Shown one piece after another: positions 18,800 to 27,107 of a DNA stretch of 64,000 bases. Both the position numbers and the translations under genes were made by a program. Below the pieces are notes generated by a model. It made no database searches, was not told the origin of the DNA, and saw only the letters and a list, made by a program, of their open reading frames with translations. The DNA lies in the NCBI GenBank assembly GCA_019084245.1, contig JAHRFE010000035.1:94431-158430 (forward strand), in the 5' to 3' direction. Source of the stretch: Hoeflea sp. (lineage in GTDB: Bacteria > Pseudomonadota > Alphaproteobacteria > Rhizobiales > Rhizobiaceae). Within the stretch, counting starts at the first letter, position 1. The number at the start of each line of letters is the position of its first letter.

Positions 18800-20050
18800 T
18801 CAGAAACGGTCGGGCCGGCAGGCGGCAATGTCAATGCTTGGAGCTTTGTCAGCGACGAGATCGGCGACCAAGCGGCCCATCGCTGCGGACTGGGTCAGGC
18901 CGAGATGACCGTTGCCGAAGGCGAGCAGGATGGAGCGGTCTCCTGGCAAGGCGCCAATCACCGGCAGGCTGTCAGGCAGCGAAGGCCGGAAACCCATCCA
19001 TTCGACGCCGCCCGAGGTTTTCAGCCCCGGCAGGAATTCGGCGGCCTTGCCGAGCATGGATCTGGACCGCGCGTAATTTGGCGGCAAGTCGAGCCCGCCG
19101 AGTTCCACGGCACCACCGACGCGCACGCCGGTGTCAAGCGGCGTGACGACGAAACCATGATTGCCGAAGATCAGCTGGCGCTTGAGATCGAAGGCGCCCG
19201 GCGGCAGCGTGGTGTTGTAGCCACGCTCGGTGTCGAGCGGAATGCGAAGCCGGGTCAACGGATTGATCAGCCGCGTCGACCAGGCCCCGGCGCAGACGAC
19301 GATCCGGTCGGCATGTCGTGCTGTTCCATCAGCCAGCCTGACGGCGGGCCCCTGTTCCGGCCGTTCCAGCGCCCGGACTTCGGCCTTCTCGAACACAGCG
19401 CCATGGCGCTCCGAATGGGCCCACAGCGCCAGCGCGAAACGTTGCGGCTCGCTCACGGTCTTCCAGCCCGGCACGAAGGTGCCGATTTCGAAGCGTGGAG
19501 AAAGGCCGGGCTGGAGGTCCGCCAAACGGTTGCCGCGGACATGTTCGAAACCGATGCCGGCCTTTGCGCGCCGCGCCCAGCCATCGGCCGAGGCCTTGAA
19601 CTCCGCTTCGCTTTCATACAGCTCGAGCGACCCGTCGTGGCGCACCATGCTGCCGATGCCGGCGCGTTCGACCAGCGCCATCATTTCGGCTTCGGCCAGC
19701 CGCATAAGCGCGGTCTGCGTTGCGATCGAGGTCTGCAGGCGGGCGGGAAGGCTCGCCTTCCAGAACTGCCAGAGCCAGGGCGCAAGCCTCGGCAGATAGG
19801 ATGGGCGGATCGAGAGAGGACCCAGCGGATCGAGCAGCCATTTCGGCGCCTTGAGCAGGATCTTCGGCGACGCCAGCGGCATGATGTCGGAGAAGGCCAG
19901 CGCGGCGGCGTTGCCCTTGCTGGTTTCCTCGGCAATGCCGGTGCGGTCGATGACGGTGACGGCATGGCCCTGCTCGGACAAGAGTGCGGACGTCGCGATC
20001 CCGACAATCCCGGCCCCGACGATCAGGATCCGCTGGGTGGGCCTGCTCAT
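18800..20050 (-). CDS. D-amino-acid dehydrogenase-type FAD oxidoreductase (DadA-like)
   Basis: 416 residues. N-terminal FAD-binding motif [17 protein letters not shown] and the DadA-type blocks [30 protein letters not shown] and the C-terminal [15 protein letters not shown] and [18 protein letters not shown]. With the adjoining epimerase, the likely substrate is cis-4-hydroxy-D-proline, oxidised to a pyrroline product with electrons passed to the respiratory chain; this is inferred from context. The start overlaps the trhO stop (ATGA, 20047-20050). Confidence 0.87.
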   Translation of the reverse strand: MSRPTQRILIVGAGIVGIATSALLSEQGHAVTVIDRTGIAEETSKGNAAALAFSDIMPLASPKILLKAPKWLLDPLGPLSIRPSYLPRLAPWLWQFWKASLPARLQTSIATQTALMRLAEAEMMALVERAGIGSMVRHDGSLELYESEAEFKASADGWARRAKAGIGFEHVRGNRLADLQPGLSPRFEIGTFVPGWKTVSEPQRFALALWAHSERHGAVFEKAEVRALERPEQGPAVRLADGTARHADRIVVCAGAWSTRLINPLTRLRIPLDTERGYNTTLPPGAFDLKRQLIFGNHGFVVTPLDTGVRVGGAVELGGLDLPPNYARSRSMLGKAAEFLPGLKTSGGVEWMGFRPSLPDSLPVIGALPGDRSILLAFGNGHLGLTQSAAMGRLVADLVADKAPSIDIAACRPDRF

Positions 20051-20988
20051 GCGGATTCCGTATCGGCAAGAGCCTTCTTGCGTTCAGCCAGCATCTGCTT
20101 GTGGCGCATGCGGAACCGGGCGCGGTCGTCCTCGCTGCGGCTGTCATGGCAATGCGGGCAGGAAACACCTTCCTCGAAAAGCTCCGAGGCCTGGTCTTCT
20201 GGCGACACCGGGTTGCGGCAGGCGCGGCAGAGGATTTCATCGCTTTCGCGCAGGCCGTGGGTGATGGCGACGCGCTCATCAAAGACGAAGCAGGAGCCCT
20301 GCCACAGGCTTTCCTCTTCCGGCACGTTTTCGAGATACTTCAGAATGCCGCCCTTGAGGTGATAGACATTTTCATAGCCCTTTGCGCGCATGAAGGCGGT
20401 GGCTTTCTCGCAGCGGATGCCGCCGGTGCAGAACATGGCGATCGGCTTGGTCTTGTCATCGAGCCCCGCCGTTTCCACCCAGCCCGGAAATTCGCGGAAC
20501 GTGCCGGTTTCCGGATTGATCGCGCCCTTGAACGTGCCGATCCCGACCTCATAGTCGTTGCGGGTGTCGATCAGGATCGTATCCGGATCGGAGATGAGCC
20601 TGTTCCAGTCCTGCGGATCCACATAGGCGCCGACGCCCTCGAGCGGGTCGATGTCGGGAACGCCCATGGTGACGATCTCCTTTTTCAAGCGCACCTTCAT
20701 GCGTCTGAACGGCATCTTGTGCGCGCTGCTTTCCTTGTGCTCCAGCGGTTCAAGTCCCGGGATTGCGCGAAGATGCGCCAGCACGGCGTCGATCGCTGAA
20801 CGCGACCCGGCGATGGTTCCGTTGATGCCTTCGCGGGCCAGCAACAGCGTGCCCTTGACGCCCTCTCTGTCACACAACTCGGCAAGGGGGTGCTGCAACG
20901 CCTCATGGCCGGAAAGCCGGGCGAAATGGTAGAGCGCTGCGACAATGACCGGCTGGTTGGATACGGGAGTTTTTTCATGTGTCTTCAT
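20047..20988 (-). CDS. trhO: tRNA uridine(34) hydroxylase, rhodanese domain (TrhO/YceA)
   Basis: 313 residues. An N-terminal domain ([15 protein letters not shown]) precedes a rhodanese domain with active-site loop [11 protein letters not shown], where the Cys is needed for activity in the family. TrhO makes 5-hydroxyuridine at tRNA position 34 using prephenate-derived chemistry. The C-terminus has two CxxC pairs (CRACRNPVS and CPHCHDS), likely a zinc site. It heads a minus-strand operon with the DadA-like and epimerase genes; I see no functional reason for that linkage. Confidence 0.9.
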   Translation of the reverse strand: MKTHEKTPVSNQPVIVAALYHFARLSGHEALQHPLAELCDREGVKGTLLLAREGINGTIAGSRSAIDAVLAHLRAIPGLEPLEHKESSAHKMPFRRMKVRLKKEIVTMGVPDIDPLEGVGAYVDPQDWNRLISDPDTILIDTRNDYEVGIGTFKGAINPETGTFREFPGWVETAGLDDKTKPIAMFCTGGIRCEKATAFMRAKGYENVYHLKGGILKYLENVPEEESLWQGSCFVFDERVAITHGLRESDEILCRACRNPVSPEDQASELFEEGVSCPHCHDSRSEDDRARFRMRHKQMLAERKKALADTESA

Positions 20989-21131
20989 GATCGCGGAATA
21001 GCGCGTCCGTGCGTTTCAGGCAATCGGCCAGTAAGCCACACATGAGCCCGTGAAGCTGGGGCAACATGGACAATCCCGGGACGAAAGGCTATTCGGTGCG
21101 CTCCGATTGATGACGCGAAAGGACAAGCGAC

Positions 21132-21770
21132 ATGGGTGACAAGACCCAAGCCCTCATTTCCATTCTGAAATTGCAGCCTGTCGTGCCCGTGCTCGTCATC
21201 AAGGATCTCGCCCATGCGGTGCCGTTGGCCCGCGCGCTGGTTGCCGGAGGGCTCAAGGCGATCGAGATCACACTGAGATCCCCCGTGGCGCTTGAAGCGA
21301 TACGGGCGGTCGCTGATGAGGTCGAGGGAGCGGTTCCGGGCGCCGGCACGGTGCTGAATGCGCGTCAGTATCACCAGGCGGTTGAAGCCGGATCGCAATT
21401 CATCGTGTCCCCCGGCACCACCCTGGAGCTTCTTGACGTGGCGCGCAAATCAGCGGTGCCGATGTTGCCGGGAGCTGCGACCCCGAGCGAAGTCATGGCG
21501 CTGAGGGAAGAAGGCTACGAGGTGCTGAAGTTCTTTCCGGCCGAACAGGCAGGCGGCGCCGCCTATCTCAAGTCCCTCTCCTCGCCCCTGGCCGGTACCA
21601 TGTTCTGCCCGACCGGTGGAATAACACCTGACAATGCCCGCGACTACCTTTCGCTGCCCAATGTGATCTGTGTCGGCGGATCCTGGGTCGCGCCTCAGGC
21701 CCTGGTCGAGGCCGGTGATTGGGATGGCATAACACGGCTTGCCACCGAGGCCTCGTGGCTGTCGGCCTAG
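21132..21770 (+). CDS. eda: 2-dehydro-3-deoxy-6-phosphogluconate aldolase
   Basis: 212 residues. Class I aldolase of the Entner-Doudoroff pathway, splitting KDPG into pyruvate and glyceraldehyde 3-phosphate. Key blocks: PVLVIKDLAHAVPLARAL, catalytic Glu in IEITLRSP, GAGTVLNARQYHQAVEAG and the Schiff-base Lys in EVLKFFPAEQAGG, then phosphate-binding FCPTGGITPDN. AAAGGA at 21118-21123 is the ribosome-binding site. Divergent from trhO with a 143-base gap in which I see no clear operator. Confidence 0.95.
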   Translation: MGDKTQALISILKLQPVVPVLVIKDLAHAVPLARALVAGGLKAIEITLRSPVALEAIRAVADEVEGAVPGAGTVLNARQYHQAVEAGSQFIVSPGTTLELLDVARKSAVPMLPGAATPSEVMALREEGYEVLKFFPAEQAGGAAYLKSLSSPLAGTMFCPTGGITPDNARDYLSLPNVICVGGSWVAPQALVEAGDWDGITRLATEASWLSA

Positions 21771-21796
21771 TCTGTAGCACATTCGGCGAACACGGT

Positions 21797-21825
21797 TTGA
21801 AAGAGGCTCCTGGCCTTCCTATCTG
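21797..21825 (+). promoter_or_regulatory. Candidate promoter for the DUF533 gene
   Basis: TTGAAA at 21797-21802, 17 bases, and TATCTG at 21820-21825 give a reasonable housekeeping promoter just after eda. Transcription would start about 50 bases before the ATG at 21882. Confidence 0.4.
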
Positions 21826-21834
21826 AGCATATAG

Positions 21835-21855
21835 GTGGCGGAAGAAATCCGCCAC
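21835..21855 (+). other. Hairpin in the leader of the DUF533 gene
   Basis: GTGGCGGA (21835-21842) and TCCGCCAC (21848-21855) pair perfectly around a 5-base loop, AGAAA. It lies just downstream of the candidate promoter and 26 bases before the ATG, so it would sit at the 5' end of the mRNA and may stabilise it, or it may end eda transcription. Confidence 0.4.
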
Positions 21856-21881
21856 ACTCTGAAAGACAAGGACCAGGTTTT

Positions 21882-22580
21882 ATGTTCGATCCCAAAACGC
21901 TGCTCGACCAATTTCTCGGCTCCAACGTTCCCGGCACCCAGGGGACTTTCCGTGACAAGGCCGCTCAGGTCACGCAACTCGCCAAGAATAACCCTCTTGC
22001 CGCCACCGGAATAGTCGCCGTGCTGCTGGGAACGGGCACCGGGCGGGCGCTTGGCGGATCAGCTTTGAAGCTTGGCGGCATGGCTGCGATCGCCGGCTTG
22101 GGGTACCAGGCCTGGAAAAACTACCAGGCCGGCAAGGATCCGATGAGCGGCCAGACCGTCGGCGAGCCCGAATTGCTACCACCGCCGTCCGATTCCGAAT
22201 TTTCGGCCGACCCTGCAGCGGTCACCGACGATTTCGCGCTGTCGCTGGTTCGCGTGATGATCGCCGCGGCCCGCGCCGACGGCCATGTCGACGATGCGGA
22301 GCGCGTCCGCATTCACGACAAACTGGCTCTTTCGGGGCTGGGCGGAGATGCGATGGCTTTTCTTGACGAAGAGCTCGCCAAGCCGGTTGATCTGGATGGC
22401 ATCGTGAGATCGGCCTCGACCGAGGTGCAGAAGGTGGAGTTGTTCACCGCGGCACGTCTCACGATCGAACCCGACTCAAGGGCCGAACGCGGCTTTCTTG
22501 ACCTGCTGGCCGGACGCCTCGGCTTGCCGGATCCGCTTGTCGACCACATCGAGGCGACGGTGGCGGCTGCAAAGGTCTGA
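21882..22580 (+). CDS. DUF533 (YebE-like) inner-membrane protein with TerB-like domain
   Basis: 232 residues. A Gly/Ala-rich hydrophobic region at about residues 40-85 (GIVAVLLGTGTGRALGG, LKLGGMAAIAGLGYQAW) is followed by a TerB-like acidic helical domain (VRVMIAAARADGHVDDAER, the usual metal-binding DG-x-x-DxxE pattern). E. coli YebE is the named homologue; its role is unclear, though stress induction is known for relatives. AGGA lies ten bases before the ATG. Confidence 0.82.
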   Translation: MFDPKTLLDQFLGSNVPGTQGTFRDKAAQVTQLAKNNPLAATGIVAVLLGTGTGRALGGSALKLGGMAAIAGLGYQAWKNYQAGKDPMSGQTVGEPELLPPPSDSEFSADPAAVTDDFALSLVRVMIAAARADGHVDDAERVRIHDKLALSGLGGDAMAFLDEELAKPVDLDGIVRSASTEVQKVELFTAARLTIEPDSRAERGFLDLLAGRLGLPDPLVDHIEATVAAAKV

Positions 22581-22741
22581 TTTCTCAGGGCCGTCCCGCC
22601 AGCCCCGTCGCCTGGACACATTCTGATCCCGGACCTCGTCCCGCGTCGATCTCCGCACCCGCAGGTTTTACGGCGCCCGCACAGCCGCGTTGCAGGAGGA
22701 CCTCCCCGCAGTTAAGGTCGGTCTGAGTGAGGGGAGAAGCT

Positions 22742-24535
22742 ATGGCATCGGGAACGGTCCGGCATTGGTTGTGGATTGCAGCAGTGCTGGTGGCCTGTGT
22801 TTCGGTGCTGGCGGGATGGGTGACGTGGCGCGCGACGCTTGACCGCGTGATGGAGGAAACCGCCCGCCGCGGGGACAATGTGCTGCAACTGGCAAGCTCG
22901 TCGCTAACCGGCCAGCTTGATCGTTTTGAACGCCTGCCGGCGCTGATCGCCGAACAGGCGCTGATCCGGCAATTGGCCGCCGACCCCGGCAACCAGGCAC
23001 TCGTCGCTGAGGCAAACCAGTATCTGGAGCGCATCCAGCGCATGCTGGATGCCTCGGACATCTATCTCATGGTTGCGGACGGGTTGACCATTGCCGCATC
23101 CAATCACCTGCAGGAGAAATCCTTTGTCGGCGAGAACTTCGCCTTCCGGCCGTACTTCTCCGAAGCCATGCTGGGGCGGACGGGGCGTTTCTTTGCGCTG
23201 GGCACGACCAGCCTCAAGCGCGGATACTATTTCGGCGCTCCCGTGCGGGGTGAAGGCGACATCATCGGCGTGCTTGTCTTCAAGGTTGATCTGGACGCCA
23301 TAGAGCAGACCTGGCTGAGCGGCGATTATGCGGTCCTCGTCACGGATCCTGACGGCGTGATCTTTCTGTCCAGTCGCGCCGAGTGGCTGTTTCACGTGCT
23401 GCGTCCGCTTGATGCGGCTGCAAGCGCGCGCATCGCCGCGACGCGACGCTACGCCGACACGCCGATCGGACTGCTGGACGTGGCAGACGACCATGACGAC
23501 GGGACGCGCCATCTGCTTCGGATCGGGTCCAGCGAATTCGTCCAGCGGGACATGTCGATGCCGCGTGCCGACTGGCAGGTTCATGTGTTGATCGACACGG
23601 TCGCCGCGCGTCGCGAGGCGATGACGGCCGCGGTGGTGGCCCTGCTCTCGGTCGGCGTCATGGCGCTACTGGGCGCCATGCTCTGGCAGCGGCGCCTGCG
23701 CCTGACCGAGCGGTTCCAGCTGCAGGCCGAGGCGCAGGCCAATCTGGAGCGGCGTGTCGAGATGCGGACGGCCGAGCTCAAGCAGGCGCAGGCGGATCTC
23801 GTCCAGGCGGGCAAGCTTGCCGCCCTGGGGCAGATGTCCGCGGCGCTCAGCCACGAGTTCAACCAGCCTCTGGCTGCAGCCAGGACCTATGCCGACAATG
23901 CGCTCGTCCTGCTCGACCGCGGACGCTCGGGCGAGGCCCGGGCCAATATCGACCGCATCATCAACCTGATCAGCCGCCTTGGGACGCTGAGTGGCCATTT
24001 GCGCAGTTTCGCGCGGAAGCCGGGCCAGAAGCTTGGGGCCGTCGCTCTGCCCGATGTGATCGAGGCAGCCGTCGAAATCGCCACGCTGCGGCTCAAGGCC
24101 GCCAAGGCCGAGCTTACGCTGCGGATCGCCCCCGATCTCCCCCTGGCCATCGCGGGTCCAGTCCGATTGCAGCAGGTTTTGGTCAACATCCTCTCCAATG
24201 CCGCCGACGCCGCGGAAGGCGAAGACGTTCCGCGGATCACGCTCGACGCCCTGGCCGGGGGCGATCATGTCGTCATTCGCGTCTCGGACAACGGGCCGGG
24301 TGTCAGCGAGGCATTGAGGCCGCGCATCTTCGATCCCTTCTTCTCCACCAAGGGTGTGGGCAAGGGACTGGGCCTCGGCCTGTCGATCTCCTACAACATC
24401 ATCAAGGATTTCGGGGGCGACATCGAGGTCGCTTCGTCGCAGGCCGGTGGCGCCGTCTTCACGATCCGGCTTCTCACGGCCTCGGACGAAAATGCTGTTC
24501 AGATCTCCCCCGCCATGCCAAGTGCTGCCGAATGA
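22742..24535 (+). CDS. dctB: C4-dicarboxylate-type sensor histidine kinase DctB
   Basis: 597 residues. Two membrane segments (about 7-27 and 295-317) flank a periplasmic Cache-like sensor that contains SEAMLGRTGRFFALGTTSLK and GYYFGAPV, typical of DctB. The kinase core has the phosphorylated His in LSHEFNQPLAAARTYADNA (His371), N box QVLVNILSNAADAAEG, SDNGPGV and FDPFFSTKGVGKGLGLGLS. I choose the ATG at 22742 with GGGGAG six to seven bases before it, not the GTG at 22727. Its end overlaps dctD by four bases. The neighbouring TRAP transporter is the likely target. Confidence 0.92.
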   Translation: MASGTVRHWLWIAAVLVACVSVLAGWVTWRATLDRVMEETARRGDNVLQLASSSLTGQLDRFERLPALIAEQALIRQLAADPGNQALVAEANQYLERIQRMLDASDIYLMVADGLTIAASNHLQEKSFVGENFAFRPYFSEAMLGRTGRFFALGTTSLKRGYYFGAPVRGEGDIIGVLVFKVDLDAIEQTWLSGDYAVLVTDPDGVIFLSSRAEWLFHVLRPLDAAASARIAATRRYADTPIGLLDVADDHDDGTRHLLRIGSSEFVQRDMSMPRADWQVHVLIDTVAARREAMTAAVVALLSVGVMALLGAMLWQRRLRLTERFQLQAEAQANLERRVEMRTAELKQAQADLVQAGKLAALGQMSAALSHEFNQPLAAARTYADNALVLLDRGRSGEARANIDRIINLISRLGTLSGHLRSFARKPGQKLGAVALPDVIEAAVEIATLRLKAAKAELTLRIAPDLPLAIAGPVRLQQVLVNILSNAADAAEGEDVPRITLDALAGGDHVVIRVSDNGPGVSEALRPRIFDPFFSTKGVGKGLGLGLSISYNIIKDFGGDIEVASSQAGGAVFTIRLLTASDENAVQISPAMPSAAE

Positions 24536-25881
24536 CGTCCATGCGTGTCCTTCTTGTCGATGATGAACCCGATCTGCGCGCCGCCACTGCGCAGGCGCTC
24601 GATCTGGCCGGATTCCAGGTGGTGGAGTTCTCCGCGGCCGAGCGGGTCGTGGAAATGGTCAGCTTCGGCTTCCCGGGCATTGTCCTGACGGACATCCGCA
24701 TGCCGGGAATGGACGGGCTGACGCTGATGAGCCGCGTGCACGAGATCGACCGGGATATTCCCGTCATTCTGATCACGGGCCATGGGGATGTTCAGCTGGC
24801 CGTGCGGGCGATGCGGGACGGGGCCCATGATTTTGTCGAAAAGCCCTTCGCCGCAAGCCAATTGTCCGACATCGTGGCGCGTGCCGTCGATCACCGGCGG
24901 CTGGTGCTGGAAAATCGGGTGCTCAGGGCGGCCGCCGGGCAGGTGGACGATCTCGAACAGCGCCTGATCGGTCGCTCCAATATGATGATCGACCTGCGCC
25001 GGCGCATCCGGACCATCGGACCCACCGAGGCGGATGTGCTGATCGAAGGTGCGACCGGGGCCGGAAAGGAAGTCGTGGCGCGGGCGCTGCACGACCTGTC
25101 GTCGCGGGCCAATCGACCTCTGGTCACGATCGATTGCGCCGCCCTGCCAGCGACACTGATCGAAAGCGAATTGTTTGGCCATGAGCCCGGGGCCTTTGCT
25201 GGCGCGCTGCGCGCGCGCTACGGCAAATTCGAACATGCCCGCGGGGGCACGATCCTGCTTGACGATATTGCCTCGGTTCCGCTCGATCTCCAGGGAAAGC
25301 TGGTCCGGGTGATCGAAGAAAGGACGGTGACGCGGCTTGGCGCCAACGAGCCGATCGATCTCGATGTCCGGTTCATGGCGACCGCGCGCGTGCCGCTGCA
25401 AGCCGAGGTGCAGGCGGGCCGGTTCCGCGCCGACCTGCTCTATCGCCTCAACGTGGTGACCCTGCATGTGCCGCCGCTGTCAGCCCGGCGCGAGGATGTG
25501 CCGCTGCTGTTCCTGAGGCTTCTGGTCGAGGCGGCGCGCCGGCACCGCGTCGCGGCGCCGGAGGTTCCGCCGGCGGTCATTTCCCAGCTTGCGGCCAGAG
25601 ACTGGCCGGGCAATGTGCGCGAACTCCGCAATGCCGCCGACCGCTATGCCCTTGGTCTTGGCGAGGGACTGGTGCCGGAAGATCCGCCGGGGCGGCTGGC
25701 CGAGAGGGTGGCCGAGTTCGAACGCCGCGAAATCGAGGCTGCACTGGCCGCCCACAGGGGCAATCTGAAGCCCGTCTACGAATCCCTCGGGCTGTCGCGC
25801 AAGACCTTGTGGGAGAAGATGCAGAAACACGGACTGGACAAGGCGCAGTTTGGCGCGGCCAGCGACGACGGAGACCAATAG
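24532..25881 (+). CDS. dctD: DctD-type AAA+ response regulator with altered GAFTGA loop
   Basis: 449 residues. Receiver domain with phospho-acceptor Asp in LTDIRMPGMDG, then an AAA+ domain (Walker A EGATGAGKEVVARAL, LNVVTLHVPPLSARREDVP) and a Fis-type helix-turn-helix (HRGNLKPVYESLGLSRKTLW). The sigma-54 contact loop reads GAFAGA (residues 220-225) instead of GAFTGA, and Walker B ends LDD (residues 243-245) instead of LDE. It starts at the ATGA overlap with dctB; an ATG nine bases on is also possible. It probably activates the TAXI-TRAP operon. Confidence 0.9.
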   Translation: MTSMRVLLVDDEPDLRAATAQALDLAGFQVVEFSAAERVVEMVSFGFPGIVLTDIRMPGMDGLTLMSRVHEIDRDIPVILITGHGDVQLAVRAMRDGAHDFVEKPFAASQLSDIVARAVDHRRLVLENRVLRAAAGQVDDLEQRLIGRSNMMIDLRRRIRTIGPTEADVLIEGATGAGKEVVARALHDLSSRANRPLVTIDCAALPATLIESELFGHEPGAFAGALRARYGKFEHARGGTILLDDIASVPLDLQGKLVRVIEERTVTRLGANEPIDLDVRFMATARVPLQAEVQAGRFRADLLYRLNVVTLHVPPLSARREDVPLLFLRLLVEAARRHRVAAPEVPPAVISQLAARDWPGNVRELRNAADRYALGLGEGLVPEDPPGRLAERVAEFERREIEAALAAHRGNLKPVYESLGLSRKTLWEKMQKHGLDKAQFGAASDDGDQ

Positions 25882-26018
25882 CGTACCTTTTCCCCCCATG
25901 ATTCCCCCCGCAATGTTACGATTTCCACCCATCTGGCCGCCCGAACTATGAAACCCGGCCCAAAAAAGGTAGTATTCGGTTGAGCCCGAGCCTGGGAGGC
26001 GATTGAAATCGGGCGCGA

Positions 26019-26039
26019 GCGGGAGCAGGAGGCTCCCGC
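26019..26039 (+). other. Leader hairpin before the TAXI receptor gene
   Basis: GCGGGAGC (26019-26026) and GCTCCCGC (26032-26039) form a perfect 8-bp stem around AGGAG. The loop itself looks like a ribosome-binding site; the real one (GGGAGG at 26048-26053) follows nine bases later. It may protect the mRNA 5' end or affect translation. Confidence 0.4.
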
Positions 26040-26057
26040 AGCTACTTGGGAGGTTAC

Positions 26058-27026
26058 ATGTTTATCAAGACCATCACCGCAGCCGCTGTCGCGGCCGTGA
26101 TCGCGACCGGCGCGTACGCGCAGGACAAGACCGGCTGGCCATCGGAACTCACCATCGGCACCGCCTCGCAGGGCGGCACCTATTTCGTCTACGGCAATGG
26201 CTTTGGCGGCTATATCTCTGAAGCGCTCGGCGTGAACGCGACCGGCGAGGTCACCGGCGGCCCTGTCCAGAACGTGACTCTGGTGCAGACGGGCGATCAC
26301 CTGATGGGCCTCGTCACCATGGGCCCCGCCTATGATGCCTGGAACGGCAAGTCGGAACTCGCTCCGGGCCTGGAGCACAAGGACATCCGCGCCCTTTTCC
26401 CGATGTACCAGACGCCCTTCCAGGTGGTGGCTCTGAAATCATCGGGCATCACGTCCGTGTCCGATCTTGCCGGCAAGCGCGTCTCGGTCGGCCCTGCCGG
26501 CGGCACGCCCGGCACCTACTGGCCGCAGTTCATCACTGCACTGGGCATCGAGGCAAATGTCTCCAATGCCGGCGCCGCCGATGCCGCGGGACAATTGTCG
26601 GACGGCCTGATCGACGCCTTCGCCTTTGCGGCGGGCGTGCCGATCGCCGCGTTTTCGGAACTGGCAGCCCAGCAGGACGTGGTGATGTTCGGGTTGACGC
26701 CGGAAGAACAGGCCAAGGTGCTTGAAGCCTATCCTGCCATGGCGCCGTTCGTCATCCCGTCGGGCACCTATGCCGGCCATGACTATGACCAGAATACGGT
26801 CGCGCTGTGGAACTTCGCCATTGCACACAAGGACATGCCGGACAGTCTTGCCTACGAGATCACCAAGCTCGCGCTCGACAACAATGAGCGCATGCTTCAG
26901 ATCCACGCCACGGCATCTGAGACCATTCCTGAGAACTGGGACAAGAACACCTTCATGCCGTTCCACCCCGGCGCGGTGAAATACTTCGAGGAAAAAGGGA
27001 TCACCATCCCCGACACCCTCAAGTAA
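26058..27026 (+). CDS. TAXI-family TRAP transporter solute receptor
   Basis: 322 residues. Signal peptide MFIKTITAAAVAAVIATGAYAQ, then the TAXI-family opening LTIGTASQGGTYFVYGNGF and GKRVSVGPAGGTPGTYWPQF. These periplasmic receptors deliver organic acids such as glutamate or 2-oxoglutarate in studied cases; the ligand here is unknown. I choose the ATG at 26058 because GGGAGG lies five bases before it, not the TTG at 26046. The position directly after dctBD suggests a carboxylate ligand and control by DctD. Confidence 0.9.
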   Translation: MFIKTITAAAVAAVIATGAYAQDKTGWPSELTIGTASQGGTYFVYGNGFGGYISEALGVNATGEVTGGPVQNVTLVQTGDHLMGLVTMGPAYDAWNGKSELAPGLEHKDIRALFPMYQTPFQVVALKSSGITSVSDLAGKRVSVGPAGGTPGTYWPQFITALGIEANVSNAGAADAAGQLSDGLIDAFAFAAGVPIAAFSELAAQQDVVMFGLTPEEQAKVLEAYPAMAPFVIPSGTYAGHDYDQNTVALWNFAIAHKDMPDSLAYEITKLALDNNERMLQIHATASETIPENWDKNTFMPFHPGAVKYFEEKGITIPDTLK

Positions 27027-27051
27027 ACGGGTCTCGGACACCGTGACCTGC

Positions 27052-27079
27052 GGGCGCCCCTGCACAAGGGGCGCCCTTT
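27052..27079 (+). terminator. Intercistronic hairpin between TRAP receptor and permease genes
   Basis: GGGCGCCCC (27052-27060) and GGGGCGCCC (27068-27076) form a perfect 9-bp stem with a 7-base loop, followed by TTTC. It lies 25 bases after the receptor stop and 29 before the permease start. A partial terminator or a 3' stabiliser here would leave more receptor than permease. Confidence 0.6.
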
Positions 27080-27107
27080 CACAAAGCCGTTCCGGGGGGA
27101 GGAATGC

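Noticed and set aside
25976-25993. Possible sigma-54 promoter before the TAXI operon (GG-N10-GC)
   Set aside because: Only the GG and GC pairs match; the surrounding bases (TTCGGT and GAGCCT) are far from TGGCAC and TTGCA.
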